A stretch of DNA of 64,000 nucleotides from Granulicella sp. L56 (GCF_009765835.1 NZ_LMUS01000001.1:982198-1046197); one strand, 5' to 3'; positions 28,150 to 37,259 are shown, counted from the first letter of the stretch. Translations and numbers: made by a program. The notes: generated by a model from the sequence alone, not told the origin.

Positions 28150-29565
28150 ATGGCTAATACCCAGCAACCCGCAAAGATGTGGTCCGGCCGCTTCCGCGAG
28201 CCCCTCAACAAGACCTTCGAAGAGTGGCAGCGCAGCTTCCCTTTCGACTGGCGTCTCCTCCCGCAAGAGGTCGCCGCCTCGAAGGCGCACGCCCGCGCCA
28301 TCGCCGCCGCCGGCATCCTCACCGACGCCGAACTGGCCACCATGCTCGACGGCCTCGACCAAGTCCTCGCCCAAACCACCCTCATCCCCGCCGTTGTCGC
28401 CTCCGCGCCCGAAGCCGAGGACATCCACCACTTCACCGAGCTGCAACTAACCAAGATCATCGGCAATCTCGCCCTCAAGCTCCACACCGGCCGCAGCCGC
28501 AACGAGCAGATCGCCACCGACATGCGCCTCTTCGTGCGCGACGCCATCGACGCCACCCTCCTCGGCCTCCGCAACTGGCGCGAAGCTCTCATCACCCTCG
28601 CCGAAGCCGCAGACGAGCACGTCATGCCCAGCTACACCCACCTCCAGCGCGCCGAGCCGGTCCTCGTCGCCCACTGGCTGCTCACCTATGTCAGCCAACT
28701 CGAGCGCGACTCCAGCCGCCTCGTCGACGCTCGCAAGCGCATGAATCTCTGCCCCCTCGGCTCCGGGGCCATCGCCGGAGCCACCCTTGCGCTCGACCGC
28801 ACCATCGCCGCAAAGGCACTGGGTTTCGACGCCCCCACTCCGAACAGCATGGACGCCACAAGCGACCGCGACTTCGCCCTCGAGTTCACGCAAGCGCTCT
28901 CCATCTTTGGCCTGCACGCCTCCCGCTTCGCCGAGGAGCTTACGCTTTTCTCCACTGCGGAGTTCGGCTTTCTCGACCTTCCTGAAGCCTTTTCGACTGG
29001 ATCGAGCGCCATGCCGCAGAAGAAGAACCCCGACCTCACCGAGCTGGTCCGCGGCAAATCCGGCCGTCTCTTCGGCGCGGCTGCGACGCTGTCCATGCTC
29101 ATCAAGGGCCTGCCGCTCGCCTATAACAAGGACCTTCAGGAGGGGCAGGAGCCGGTCTTCGACGCAGCGGACACGGCGCTTGGAATCCTCCAGGTACTTC
29201 CTGCCTTTACCAGCTCACTCAAGTTCCGCCAAGACCGCATGAAAGCGGCGGCAACCACCGGCTACCTCAACGCGATGGCCGCCGCCACCTATCTCTCGAA
29301 CAAGGGAGTTCCCTTCCGCAAGGCCCACGAGAAGATCGGCAACGCCGTCCGCCTGGGCCTCGAGACAGGCCGTGAGCTTGGCGAGCTTACGCTCGAAGAA
29401 CTGAGGCAGTTCGGACCAGAGTTCAGCGAAGATTTCTACGCATCAATTACTCTAGAAGCAACGCTGGACTGCCACGATGTCGTTGGCGGCACAGCCCGGC
29501 ACCAAGTCAAACAAGCTCTTGTGGAAGCTCGCAAGCGGCTTGAAACCGAGGCTGGAAAGGTTTAA
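28150..29565 (+). CDS. argH: Argininosuccinate lyase
   Basis: 471 residues; splits argininosuccinate into arginine and fumarate. Fumarase/aspartase superfamily signature GSSAMPQKKNPD at residues 284-295 carries the catalytic serine; upstream signatures KLHTGRSRNEQIATD and TPSYTHLQ-type (MPSYTHLQRAEP) are present. GAGGAAAG lies immediately before the ATG. Final step of the pathway, placed after the two inserted genes and 10 bases before the GNAT gene. Confidence 0.96.
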   Translation: MANTQQPAKMWSGRFREPLNKTFEEWQRSFPFDWRLLPQEVAASKAHARAIAAAGILTDAELATMLDGLDQVLAQTTLIPAVVASAPEAEDIHHFTELQLTKIIGNLALKLHTGRSRNEQIATDMRLFVRDAIDATLLGLRNWREALITLAEAADEHVMPSYTHLQRAEPVLVAHWLLTYVSQLERDSSRLVDARKRMNLCPLGSGAIAGATLALDRTIAAKALGFDAPTPNSMDATSDRDFALEFTQALSIFGLHASRFAEELTLFSTAEFGFLDLPEAFSTGSSAMPQKKNPDLTELVRGKSGRLFGAAATLSMLIKGLPLAYNKDLQEGQEPVFDAADTALGILQVLPAFTSSLKFRQDRMKAAATTGYLNAMAAATYLSNKGVPFRKAHEKIGNAVRLGLETGRELGELTLEELRQFGPEFSEDFYASITLEATLDCHDVVGGTARHQVKQALVEARKRLETEAGKV

Positions 29566-29575
29566 GACGGCTGTT

Positions 29576-30193
29576 ATGTCAGTGTTTAGCTCACTGTCGC
29601 CAGTAAGTGAATCGACTGCATCGTCGCGCCCTCGCGTGGGCGGCGCTACCGTGCGGACGGCGAAGTTGCAGGACGCCGTGAACATCTTCGATCTGGTCAA
29701 CTCTCTCTCCGGCGACGGCACGCTGCTGCGCCGGAACTACTCCGAGATCTGCGAGAACGTCAGGGACTTCAAAGTCGCTGAATCCGAGAGCGGCGTCTTC
29801 CTGGGCTGCGGTGCGCTGCATCTCTATGGGCCGCATCTGGCCGAGGTTCGTTCCATCGTGGTGAAGCCCGAGGCCAAGGGACAGGGCGCCGGCGGCAAGC
29901 TGCTGCGCGCGCTGCTCGAAGAGGCGGAGAGCCAGGGCGTAAGCGGCGTCAGCCTGTTCACGCGAATCCCGGACTTCTTCTTTCACTTCGGGTTCAGAGT
30001 AGTGGACCGCACCGCTCTGCCGGACAAGATCTACAAAGACTGCCAGAACTGCCCACGCCTGTACGCCTGCGACGAAGTGGCGATGGTTCGCGGCTCGCTG
30101 CCGAAGATCGCCGTGCTTGGGCCAAGCAAGTTCGACCAGCCTGAACTGGTGAAGTTGCAGGCTGGCACGATTACTTCCAATTCCGGGCAGTAA
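29576..30193 (+). CDS. GNAT N-acetyltransferase, probable short N-acetylglutamate synthase
   Basis: 205 residues. GNAT acetyl-CoA loop VKPEAKGQGAGGKLL and FYFHFGFRVVDR-type C-terminal segment (FFFHFGFRVVDRTALPDKIYKDCQNCPRLYACDEVAMV). This cysteine-bearing tail (KDCQNCPRLYACDE) is characteristic of the short, kinase-less N-acetylglutamate synthases encoded in arg clusters, so it probably catalyses the first step of the pathway. Start ATG at 29576; the frame extends upstream into argH but without similarity. Last gene of the operon, 22 bases from the convergent VWFA gene. Confidence 0.85.
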   Translation: MSVFSSLSPVSESTASSRPRVGGATVRTAKLQDAVNIFDLVNSLSGDGTLLRRNYSEICENVRDFKVAESESGVFLGCGALHLYGPHLAEVRSIVVKPEAKGQGAGGKLLRALLEEAESQGVSGVSLFTRIPDFFFHFGFRVVDRTALPDKIYKDCQNCPRLYACDEVAMVRGSLPKIAVLGPSKFDQPELVKLQAGTITSNSGQ

Positions 30194-30215
30194 GACTCTT
30201 CAAACGGAAAATTTT

Positions 30216-31139
30216 CTATTGTTGTATCTGTGTGCCGGGATTCACATACGCAGGTGCGTGAAGTTTCGTCTTGGGCAGCTTGGTGGAGACCTTGAGCTGC
30301 ACCAGACCTTTGCCACCAGGAGCCACGAAGCTCGCGATGTAAGTCTCAGAGATAGCCTGCTGGAACTGCTTGAGGTACGGCTCCATGGAGACGGGATTGC
30401 CGTTGCCCTGGTAGTAGGCCGTCCCTCCCGTGCCCTCCGCTATCTGGGCGAGGTAGCTTTGACCACTGAAGCTGGCGCGGCCTCCACGCATGCCTGCGTC
30501 AGAGTAGTACATGGAGTAGACGGCAACGCCGGCGCGCTGGGCATCCTTAACGGCGGAGTCGACGTAGGGGCTGTTCTGGTTCATGATGCTGGTGCTGCCG
30601 TTGTAGGGATCGACGCCGTTGGTAATCATGAGCACGAACCGGGCCTTCGGAGCTGAACCGGAGCTTGTGTTCTCAGGCCATCTCTTCACGAAGTCGGAGA
30701 GGCAGAAGTAAGGGCTGGCGCTGAGGCCGGGAGAGCCCATGGGAATGCGCAGATCTTTGGCGGCGGCATCGAGATTGGTCGTGAAACCCTGGCCGGTAAT
30801 AACCCGGCCGTTCTGCATGTATCCCACAAAGGCTTCGGTTCCGGGACGGAGGCCTTTGATGAAGTCGCGCAGCGCAGGAAGTTCGCGGCTCATGCTCATA
30901 CGAAGACCGTCATCGATGAGGATGGCGACCTGAGCTCCGGAAGCTTCGACCGGCGTGAGATTGGTGAGCTCAGTCGTGCGATTATTGACCTTGATGGTGA
31001 CATCGGGGATGGTCGGGGTGACGGGACTTTTCGAATCGACAGCTATCAGAGCCTGCGTCGGGGTGGGACCTTCCTGCTGGGCTTGTACTGCAAAGGTAGT
31101 GGCAGTCAGGAGAGTCAGGGCCAGAAGATAGCGGTTCAT
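30216..31139 (-). CDS. Secreted VWFA-domain protein
   Basis: 307 residues with a signal peptide (MNRYLLALTLLTATTFAVQAQ). The von Willebrand A-like fold is suggested by GAQVAILIDDGLRMS (strand 1), FVLMITNGVDPY and AGVAVYSMYYSDAG, a pattern common in acidobacterial VWFA-related proteins. The metal site motif D-x-S-x-S is degenerate: the sequence reads DDGLRMS, so metal-dependent adhesion is doubtful. Start ATG at 31139 has GGAAGGG 8 bases upstream. Function unknown, periplasmic or secreted. Convergent with the arginine operon. Confidence 0.82.
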   Translation of the reverse strand: MNRYLLALTLLTATTFAVQAQQEGPTPTQALIAVDSKSPVTPTIPDVTIKVNNRTTELTNLTPVEASGAQVAILIDDGLRMSMSRELPALRDFIKGLRPGTEAFVGYMQNGRVITGQGFTTNLDAAAKDLRIPMGSPGLSASPYFCLSDFVKRWPENTSSGSAPKARFVLMITNGVDPYNGSTSIMNQNSPYVDSAVKDAQRAGVAVYSMYYSDAGMRGGRASFSGQSYLAQIAEGTGGTAYYQGNGNPVSMEPYLKQFQQAISETYIASFVAPGGKGLVQLKVSTKLPKTKLHAPAYVNPGTQIQQ

Positions 31140-31507
31140 TTGTGTTTCCCTTCCAATCGTTAGACGGGTGAGCTGAGGATATTGCAACTAGGTCGAACGA
31201 CTTATCTTAGAGGCTTCAGCGCTCTTTCTGTGATGCGAATGTTCCGTTTTTTGGAATATCCCGCGTGGCATCTCCTCCTCAATATCTCGCTGCAACCACG
31301 CGGCGCGGCTTTGCCCAATCTAACATACTGAATAAATTAGAGTTATAGCGATCTGCGAGAAATTTCCAACAGCCAAATCATTTTATTTTCGTTCGGCGAA
31401 TTCAATATATTCTTATATAGGTATATATTGAATTCGTGCCACAAGCTGAACCACAACGATGTCTTCAGCGTTATGGCTCAGCCGTCACCCAAAAGGAGAA
31501 AGAAGCA
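31140..31507. other. Intergenic region between the VWFA and DinB genes
   Basis: 368 bases without a credible gene. It is AT-richer than the surroundings and contains an 8-bp inverted repeat (CCGCGTGG 31261-31268 / CCACGCGG 31296-31303), GTTCC/GGAAT around a T-run near 31241-31255, and the long palindrome listed separately. It must hold divergent promoters for the two flanking genes. Confidence 0.6.
31397..31436. promoter_or_regulatory. 40-bp palindrome upstream of the DinB gene, likely operator
   Basis: Perfect 14-bp arms CGAATTCAATATAT (31397-31410) and ATATATTGAATTCG (31423-31436) around a 12-base AT-rich spacer (TCTTATATAGGT). It ends 71 bases before the DinB ATG. The form suits a dimeric repressor, for example a PadR or MarR-type protein, but no such gene is adjacent, so the regulator is unknown. 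Confidence 0.6.
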
Positions 31508-32050
31508 ATGTCACTCGCGGAATCCCTCTTTACTGAATTTGAAACACAGGCACCGATCACCCGTATGTTTCTTGAGCGTTTACCGGAGAACAAGTTGACC
31601 TGGAAGCCGCATGAGCGGTCCATGACGGCCGGGCAACTCGCCCTGCATCTCGCGCGTGTGCCGGAAGGCGTTGTCCGGGGCGTTCAGCAGAACCCGGCGC
31701 AGGCTCCCGATTTCAACACCGTGCCAGAGCCACGCGACCTTCAGGAGATCCTCCAGGCATTCGAGCAGAGCATCGTCACGGTCCAAAGTGTATTGCTGCA
31801 GTTCGACGATGACAGCATGAGAGAGACGTGGCGTCTGATGCACGGCGATCAGGAACTTATCGCTATGCCCAGAGCACAATTCCTGCGGGAGATCATGCTG
31901 AATCACTGGTATCAGCATCGCGGCCAGTTCAGCGTTTATCTTCGTATGCTCAACGTTGCGGTTCCGGCAAGCTGGGGACCGAGCGCCGACGAAACAGACC
32001 CGGCCCAGGGCTTTCGCTGGGTGCAACGGCTCGAACCAGTCGCCGGGTGA
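31508..32050 (+). CDS. DinB family protein (YfiT/DinB four-helix metalloprotein)
   Basis: 180 residues. DinB-type four-helix bundle with the three-histidine metal site: H in LALHLARVP and two in MLNHWYQHRGQFSVYL. Members are thiol transferases (bacillithiol or mycothiol S-transferase) or uncharacterised stress proteins. Start ATG at 31508 is supported by AAAAGGAG upstream; a longer frame from 31436 is unlikely. Likely controlled by the palindrome upstream. Ends before a strong terminator. Confidence 0.86.
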   Translation: MSLAESLFTEFETQAPITRMFLERLPENKLTWKPHERSMTAGQLALHLARVPEGVVRGVQQNPAQAPDFNTVPEPRDLQEILQAFEQSIVTVQSVLLQFDDDSMRETWRLMHGDQELIAMPRAQFLREIMLNHWYQHRGQFSVYLRMLNVAVPASWGPSADETDPAQGFRWVQRLEPVAG

Positions 32051-32064
32051 GCTTCTTCCCTGCA

Positions 32065-32104
32065 ATAAACGGCCTTTGGGTTCAGTCACCCAAAGGCCGT
32101 TTAT
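32065..32104. terminator. Strong bidirectional terminator between dinB-like gene and btuB
   Basis: Perfect 17-bp stem ATAAACGGCCTTTGGGT (32065-32081) / ACCCAAAGGCCGTTTAT (32088-32104) with a 6-base loop, followed by TTTTGC on the plus strand. It serves the plus-strand DinB gene and the minus-strand receptor gene ending at 32124. Confidence 0.85.
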
Positions 32105-32123
32105 TTTTGCTTGTTCGCGACGG

Positions 32124-34589
32124 TTAGTTGCCGCCGATCCTGATCTTGAGGCCGCTGCGGAAGGTGAAGGGCAGGCTTGGATAACCGATCGGCCCAATGT
32201 GCTGCTGGCTGAGGAGGTTGTCCAACTGGGTGAAGACCGTGACGTGGTTCGTAACAGCGTAGAGAAAGTTGGCGTCGAGCTTGGCGTAGCCATAGTCGAG
32301 GTTGTGGTTGGGAAGCAGGAGCGTGTTGTCTCCGTTGATGTCGGAGTAGGAGAGGAAGGTTGAATCGTCGGAACGGCCTGAGAATGCCCCTTTGAGCGCC
32401 GCGCTGAAATGGGACGTGGTGTACTGGGCGGTCATGAAGCCGGTATGGGGGGGACGACGGAACGGATGTGCCCCGACGAGCGGGTAGCTGGAGCCGATGG
32501 GAATGCCGGGGAGGTTGGGGTTCTCGGCCGAGGTGCCGTTATAGGCAGCGTCGGTGGAGAAGGACTGCTCCACCAACGTGGCGAGGTAGGTGTAGCCACC
32601 ACGGAGGAAGATGTGGCGGGTGGGCTCGTACTGCAGCTCGGTCTCGAGGCCCTGAGCACGGAAGGCTAGGGTGTTCAACTCGGCTCCGTAGAGTTGGGCG
32701 GTGCTGGTATTGATGCCGAAGACATTGAGCAGCGTGCCGGAGTCGATGTAGTCGATCTGGTGATTGAACTGGTTGTGGAAGTAGCCAGCCTTGAAGATGA
32801 GCTTCTGGCTGAAGATGTTCTGGTCGATGCCAAGGTCATAGGTGCGCGAGCGCAGCGCCTGGGCTGGCTTGACGTTGTAGGCCTCGATGTCGGCGGTGTC
32901 ACCGGCATCGAGAAGCTGCTGGTAGAGCGAGGTGAACTGCACGCTGAGCGATGGCTCCTGCACGCCGGTCGCGACGTTCGCGCGGAGCTTGGTGCCTCGG
33001 AACCACCCGGCGCGGGGACGGACGGGAACGTAGGAGAGACCGATGCGCGGAGTTCCGGCTACGCCATAGAGGTGGTTTTTTTCGACGGCTCCGCCAGCGG
33101 AGTAGAAGAGGCGATTTTTGATGTCGCCCTGGAACTGGAGAGTGTACTCGAAGTTGTTGCGGTCGATCTTCTCAAACTCGAAATAGGATGGGTTGTTGAA
33201 GGAACCGCGCTCGTTCTCGTAACGGAAGCCGAAGAGAGCGATGATGTGCGGGGAGAAGGTGTAGTCGGACTGGAAGTAAAGCTCGTCGCGGTTGGAGTCC
33301 TGATCATTGGCTGCGGGATAGGTGCCGGGATAATTGATGGCGGCCCGGCCGGTGGCGGTGTACCCGTTGGCTCCGCGGATGGTGACGTTGTTGCCGAAGT
33401 AAGCGATGTCGCCGTATTGGTCGTAAACGATAGGCTGGCCGACGGGATAGAACTGGACGAGCTGTTCACGCTTGCGGGCGATGCCGTAGCGGACGAGGTT
33501 ATGCCACTTCTTGATGCGGTTTTCGACGGTGGCTCCGGAGTAGAGGTCCTGATTGCCCTGCTTGCCTGCGGCGGAGATGCCGAAGAAGTCGTGCGCGTTG
33601 GGAACGCCGCTGGCCGAGACAGCGTTGCGAAGGGTGAAGCGCGCCTGAGTGTTGGCGGTGATGTTATAGCCGATATTGGCGGCGCTGGTGGAGGAGTGGT
33701 ACCGGTCGAGGGGAAGCGCGTTGGAGCTGTCGAAGCGAGAGAAGGCTCCGTAGTAGTCGAAGCGGTTGTAGGCCCCGCTGAGGATGGCCTCGTTGCGATA
33801 GGTGTGGAAGTTGCCGGCGTCCCCGGAGTAGTTGAGCACGGGGCGAAGGGAGCTGCCACGAGGAGTCGAGAGATTGATGACCGAAGCCCCGGCGTCGGAG
33901 CCGTAGAGGACACTGTCGGGGCCACGGTAGAACTCGAGGCCATTGAGTGCGGTGGTGGAGACGTTGCCGAAGTCGAAGACTCCGCCGACGTCTTCGGCGG
34001 GAATGCCGTCGATGAGGACCTTGTTGGCGTCGGAGTTGCCGCCACGGACAAAGAGCGAGGCGACTCCGCCGTACTGGCCGGTCTGCACAGCGACGGCGCC
34101 TGGCGACTGGCGCAGGTCGTCGACGATGCCAACCTGGGTGACGAAATCGGATTGAGGGATGACAGTAACTGGTGAGCTGATCTGCTGGATGGGCGTAGGG
34201 ATTCCGGTGGCCGTGACGGTGATGGCGGAGGTAACGGAGGCGACTTCAAGGGTGACGTTGCGGGTGACGACGTCGGTGCGGCCGCCGTAGAAGTCCTGGC
34301 CGATGTTGGGCGTGAAGGTACGCGCGGAGGTGAGCAGGATGAAGCGTCCGGGCGCGGTGCTGCGGATCTCGAAGGAGCCGTCGGGGCCGGTGAGCGAGGC
34401 GGCGATGGCGCTCTTGCCCTGGACGAGCTGGACGCGGGCTCCGGCGACAGCTGCGCCGAGCGGGTCGGTGACGGTGCCGCGAACGATGACGGCGCGGGCG
34501 CAGGGTGCGGCAAGAAATGAGATAGCGGCGAGTGCGGCGAGCGTTCGAAGAGATGACGCGACCGCGGAACGGTGCAGAGGTGCAGGCAT
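32124..34589 (-). CDS. btuB: TonB-dependent vitamin B12 receptor (BtuB-like)
   Basis: 821 residues from the ATG at 34589 (GGAGGAG 9 bases upstream). Signal peptide ending in AAPCARA, an N-terminal carboxypeptidase-regulatory-like beta-sandwich (GTVTDPLGAAVAGARVQLV ... GRFIL), a plug domain (GGVASLFVRGGNSDANKVL, GIPAEDVGG, YRGPDSVLYGSDA), and a 22-strand barrel ending with an aromatic/basic C-terminus FTFRSGLKIRIGGN. Outer membrane importer driven by TonB-ExbBD. Specificity for cobalamin is indicated by the riboswitch in its leader rather than by the protein sequence. The open frame runs 81 codons further upstream, but those overlap the riboswitch. Confidence 0.92.
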   Translation of the reverse strand: MPAPLHRSAVASSLRTLAALAAISFLAAPCARAVIVRGTVTDPLGAAVAGARVQLVQGKSAIAASLTGPDGSFEIRSTAPGRFILLTSARTFTPNIGQDFYGGRTDVVTRNVTLEVASVTSAITVTATGIPTPIQQISSPVTVIPQSDFVTQVGIVDDLRQSPGAVAVQTGQYGGVASLFVRGGNSDANKVLIDGIPAEDVGGVFDFGNVSTTALNGLEFYRGPDSVLYGSDAGASVINLSTPRGSSLRPVLNYSGDAGNFHTYRNEAILSGAYNRFDYYGAFSRFDSSNALPLDRYHSSTSAANIGYNITANTQARFTLRNAVSASGVPNAHDFFGISAAGKQGNQDLYSGATVENRIKKWHNLVRYGIARKREQLVQFYPVGQPIVYDQYGDIAYFGNNVTIRGANGYTATGRAAINYPGTYPAANDQDSNRDELYFQSDYTFSPHIIALFGFRYENERGSFNNPSYFEFEKIDRNNFEYTLQFQGDIKNRLFYSAGGAVEKNHLYGVAGTPRIGLSYVPVRPRAGWFRGTKLRANVATGVQEPSLSVQFTSLYQQLLDAGDTADIEAYNVKPAQALRSRTYDLGIDQNIFSQKLIFKAGYFHNQFNHQIDYIDSGTLLNVFGINTSTAQLYGAELNTLAFRAQGLETELQYEPTRHIFLRGGYTYLATLVEQSFSTDAAYNGTSAENPNLPGIPIGSSYPLVGAHPFRRPPHTGFMTAQYTTSHFSAALKGAFSGRSDDSTFLSYSDINGDNTLLLPNHNLDYGYAKLDANFLYAVTNHVTVFTQLDNLLSQQHIGPIGYPSLPFTFRSGLKIRIGGN

Positions 34590-34624
34590 GAGTGAAGCTC
34601 CTCCATTCCCCCCTCGGGAATGTG

Positions 34625-34815
34625 GTTGATGTACGCAGACGGAACCGGTCTCCTGACTGACGCGATGCATGATGGCCGTAGGACTTGGCTGCTTCCCTTC
34701 CCAATGCGTTGGCATCAGTGGGAGCGGCTGGCTGGCATTCACGCAGCGGTGGTGCGGCTGCGTGCGCGAATCACAGTTGCGGGGCAGTGGCGGAGTCTCA
34801 CCGCGCTTCCCGAGC
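34625..34815 (-). promoter_or_regulatory. Cobalamin riboswitch upstream of btuB
   Basis: Read on the minus strand, the leader carries the conserved core of the B12 element: GGGAAGCGCGGTGAGACTCC, then GCCACTGCCCCGCAACTGTGA, internal AAGCAGCCAAGTC, and the B12 box GTCAGGAGACCGGTTCC near 34659-34643. The order and spacing match cobalamin riboswitches. The element ends about 35 bases before the btuB start, so it probably acts on translation or early termination. Outer limits are approximate. Confidence 0.93.
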
Positions 34816-34989
34816 ATTCCGAATCGGGACAAAGGGTTTAAGTGGAACGGCCGGAGGTACGATGCCAGGCCGCAGGGGAAAAAGGGTGAGGCTTAAGTTT
34901 GAGGCATGGGTTGATGGAAGTCAAAAATGAATGCGTAGATCAATGCGTAGATCGAATGTGGACTGACAAGGCCCTGTTGTTTGCGGCCT

Positions 34990-35475
34990 TCAGGATTCAG
35001 GGGTATCGGGCTGATAGGGGCCGCCAGGAACACCCCAGTTCCAGGCGGGCATGGGCGCATCGGCGATAGGGGTATCAGCGGGGAGCGCTGAGTTGATGAC
35101 GGCAAGACGAGAGCCCCACTCGAGGTAGGCTACGAGGGCAGAGCGGAACTCGGGATCGGAGGGCAGTTCCAGTTCGTCTGCGGTTTCAAGGAGAAGAACA
35201 ACCCAACGTTGGCGTTGCTGCTCGGTGATGCCTCGACCGAGGTGATGACGGATCATAGCAGCGTGTCCGCCATGAAGTTTGGAGTAATCATCGGGGCCAC
35301 CCAGCACTTCAGCGATGAACTGGGCCACATGCTGGAAGTGCTCCTTCGGCATCTGAGCAAAGAGAGGCTCAAGAATAGGGTCGGAAGGAACCTTCTGGTA
35401 GAAACGGTCGATAAGGCGGTCGATGGGTTCTGAGCCGCCTAGCCATTCAAAGAGCGTGGGGACTTTGGGAGCCAT
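34990..35475 (-). CDS. Group II truncated haemoglobin
   Basis: 161 residues; globin fold of the 2/2 type. Features: FEWLGGSEPIDRLIDRFYQ, LGGPDDYSKLHGGHAAM, the proximal-histidine region IRHHLGRGIT (His78 is the likely F8 ligand) and Trp91 at G8 in QQRQRWV, all typical of group II. Usual roles are oxygen or NO chemistry. It has an extended C-terminus of about 25 residues (PADTPIADAPMPAWNWGVP...). Only 39 bases separate it from the upstream quinone oxidoreductase gene, suggesting a common transcript. Confidence 0.92.
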   Translation of the reverse strand: MAPKVPTLFEWLGGSEPIDRLIDRFYQKVPSDPILEPLFAQMPKEHFQHVAQFIAEVLGGPDDYSKLHGGHAAMIRHHLGRGITEQQRQRWVVLLLETADELELPSDPEFRSALVAYLEWGSRLAVINSALPADTPIADAPMPAWNWGVPGGPYQPDTPES

Positions 35476-35514
35476 GAGTGGAATTTTAGCGCGAACCAGA
35501 TCGGTGCGCGATTC

Positions 35515-36480
35515 TTATGGGATGAGGAGGAGCTTGCCGGTGGTGATGCGGGCTTCGAGGTCACGGTGAGCGTGGGCAGCATCGGCAAGAGGATAGGTGT
35601 GCTCGAGGCGTAGCTTGAGCGTGCCGTCGGCGACGGCATTGAGGACGGCGTTGGCTCGAAGTTCAAGCTCTGCGCGGGTGGCGATGTAGTCCTTGAGCGT
35701 GGGCCGGGTGATGTAGAGCGAGCCGAGGCCGGAGAGCTTGATCAGGTCAAAGGGCGGGACGGGACCGCTGGAACCGCCGAAGAGAACCATGGTTCCGCGC
35801 GGACGAAGCACTTCGAGCGATTTGTCGAAGGTGGATTTGCCTACCGAATCGTAGACGGCGTGCAGACCGGAGGGGCTCGATTTTTTGATCTTCGCGGCAA
35901 AGTCCTCCCTGGTGTAGAGGATCACCTCATCGGCCCCGGCGGCACGGGCGAGATCTGCTTTCTCGTCGCTGGAGACGGTGGTATAGACGCGAGCTCCGAG
36001 CGACTTGGCCATCTGGATAAAGAGAAGACCGACACCACCGGCTCCGGCATGGATAAGGACCTCGTCGCCGCTGCGGATGGGATAGGTAGAGTGCGCGAGG
36101 TAGTGGGCGGTCATGCCCTGCAGCATGGCTCCGGCGGCCTGCTGAAAACTGATAGCTTCGGGAATTTTAACCAGGCGATCGGCGGGGGCTACGGCCAACT
36201 GAGCGTAGGTTCCCGGAATAGAACACCAGGCGACGCGGTCGCCAACGTCTACAGTGGTGACGTTATCTCCAATGGCCACAACGGTCCCCGCAGCCTCCTG
36301 ACCGAGAGTGTAAGGAAGTTTGGCCGGATAGCGCCCTTCCCGAAAGTAAACGTCGATGAAGTTGACACCGGAGGCTTCGAGCCGGACGAGAGCTTCACCG
36401 GGGCCGGGAGTTGGCGTGGGGAGATCGCGGAGGAGGAGAGCGTCGGGGCCGCCGGGAGCGAGAATCTGAATGGCTTGCAT
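35515..36480 (-). CDS. Quinone oxidoreductase (zinc-independent MDR, QOR family)
   Basis: 321 residues; NADPH-dependent one-electron reduction of quinones. N-terminal GroES-like part (GVNFIDVYFREGRYP), LGQEAAGTVVAIGDNV, Rossmann motif IHAGAGGVGLLFIQMAKSLGARV and PRGTMVLFGGSSGP are standard for QOR. Catalytic zinc ligands are absent, as expected. No clear Shine-Dalgarno before the ATG at 36480. Followed by the truncated-globin gene. Confidence 0.93.
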   Translation of the reverse strand: MQAIQILAPGGPDALLLRDLPTPTPGPGEALVRLEASGVNFIDVYFREGRYPAKLPYTLGQEAAGTVVAIGDNVTTVDVGDRVAWCSIPGTYAQLAVAPADRLVKIPEAISFQQAAGAMLQGMTAHYLAHSTYPIRSGDEVLIHAGAGGVGLLFIQMAKSLGARVYTTVSSDEKADLARAAGADEVILYTREDFAAKIKKSSPSGLHAVYDSVGKSTFDKSLEVLRPRGTMVLFGGSSGPVPPFDLIKLSGLGSLYITRPTLKDYIATRAELELRANAVLNAVADGTLKLRLEHTYPLADAAHAHRDLEARITTGKLLLIP

Positions 36481-36731
36481 TCTGGATTGGATGCGAGTGG
36501 GGAGCGATTTGCCGTGTCTTTTTTGAGGACGATGGCGACGGCTGACAGTACGATTTATTCGAGGGATTTTTTTGAGCTTTACGTGGCTTTTGCTCTTCGC
36601 GAATGATAGTTTGCATGGTACTCGTAAACTGCAGCATTACGTTTTCCAGGTGCCAGAGAGTGGCTCGTGGAGTTTTGAACTTTATTTGTGGATTTGCGCA
36701 TAACAGGAATGGTCTTTTTTGAGGTGTACGG

Positions 36732-37259
36732 ATGCGGTATGGGCTGAGTTGTAGTCAGGCACACGGGCTGTGGGCCGGATTGGTGGCTGTCGGGCTGGCG
36801 GTAGCACTCGTGGGATGCCATGGGCAGAAGGAGCCATCCATCGCCGGTGTCCCCGTGGAGCAGTCAGCGGCGCTGGCCGACCGGGGGGCAGCCGCGATTG
36901 CGGCGGTCTGTTCCCGACAGTCGTTCGCGACGGCAAAGGTGGGACTGATCGCGGGCGAGACGAGGCTGAGCGAGGACGTGTTCGAGATGCGCGACCCGGT
37001 GTCGTATACGGTCGTTCCCTATCGGCTGGCGACGACAGTGAGGCTGGAGACGACACTGCGGAGGGGAGCAGCGGCTGCCGGGCGTCCTGAGGCGCAGGCG
37101 CAGTGCATGAAGGATTTTGCCGATCACCTGAAAGAGTTGACCGATCCGCTGGTGGCGGAGGCAAAGAACCAGAGCCAGGAAGACCTGCTCGCCTTTAAGG
37201 ACGCCGAGAAAGAGGCCCAGCAGGAGATCGAGGCGCAGGAAGAGAAAGATTCCCGGTAA
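36732..37259 (+). CDS. Hypothetical lipoprotein
   Basis: 175 residues. Lipobox LVGCHG with Cys29 after a hydrophobic signal (LWAGLVAVGLAVALVGC) indicates a lipoprotein. The rest is mainly helical with a charged, coiled C-terminal half (KDAEKEAQQEIEAQEEKDSR). No known domain. GAGG 8 bases upstream of the ATG. It stands alone between convergent neighbours. Confidence 0.72.
   Translation: MRYGLSCSQAHGLWAGLVAVGLAVALVGCHGQKEPSIAGVPVEQSAALADRGAAAIAAVCSRQSFATAKVGLIAGETRLSEDVFEMRDPVSYTVVPYRLATTVRLETTLRRGAAAAGRPEAQAQCMKDFADHLKELTDPLVAEAKNQSQEDLLAFKDAEKEAQQEIEAQEEKDSR

Noticed and set aside
32694-34175. 493-aa plus-strand open frame inside btuB
   Set aside because: Antisense to the receptor gene; Gly/Val/Glu-rich translation with no known features.
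34590-34832. N-terminal extension of the btuB frame
   Set aside because: Covers the cobalamin riboswitch; the signal peptide and Shine-Dalgarno fix the start at 34589.
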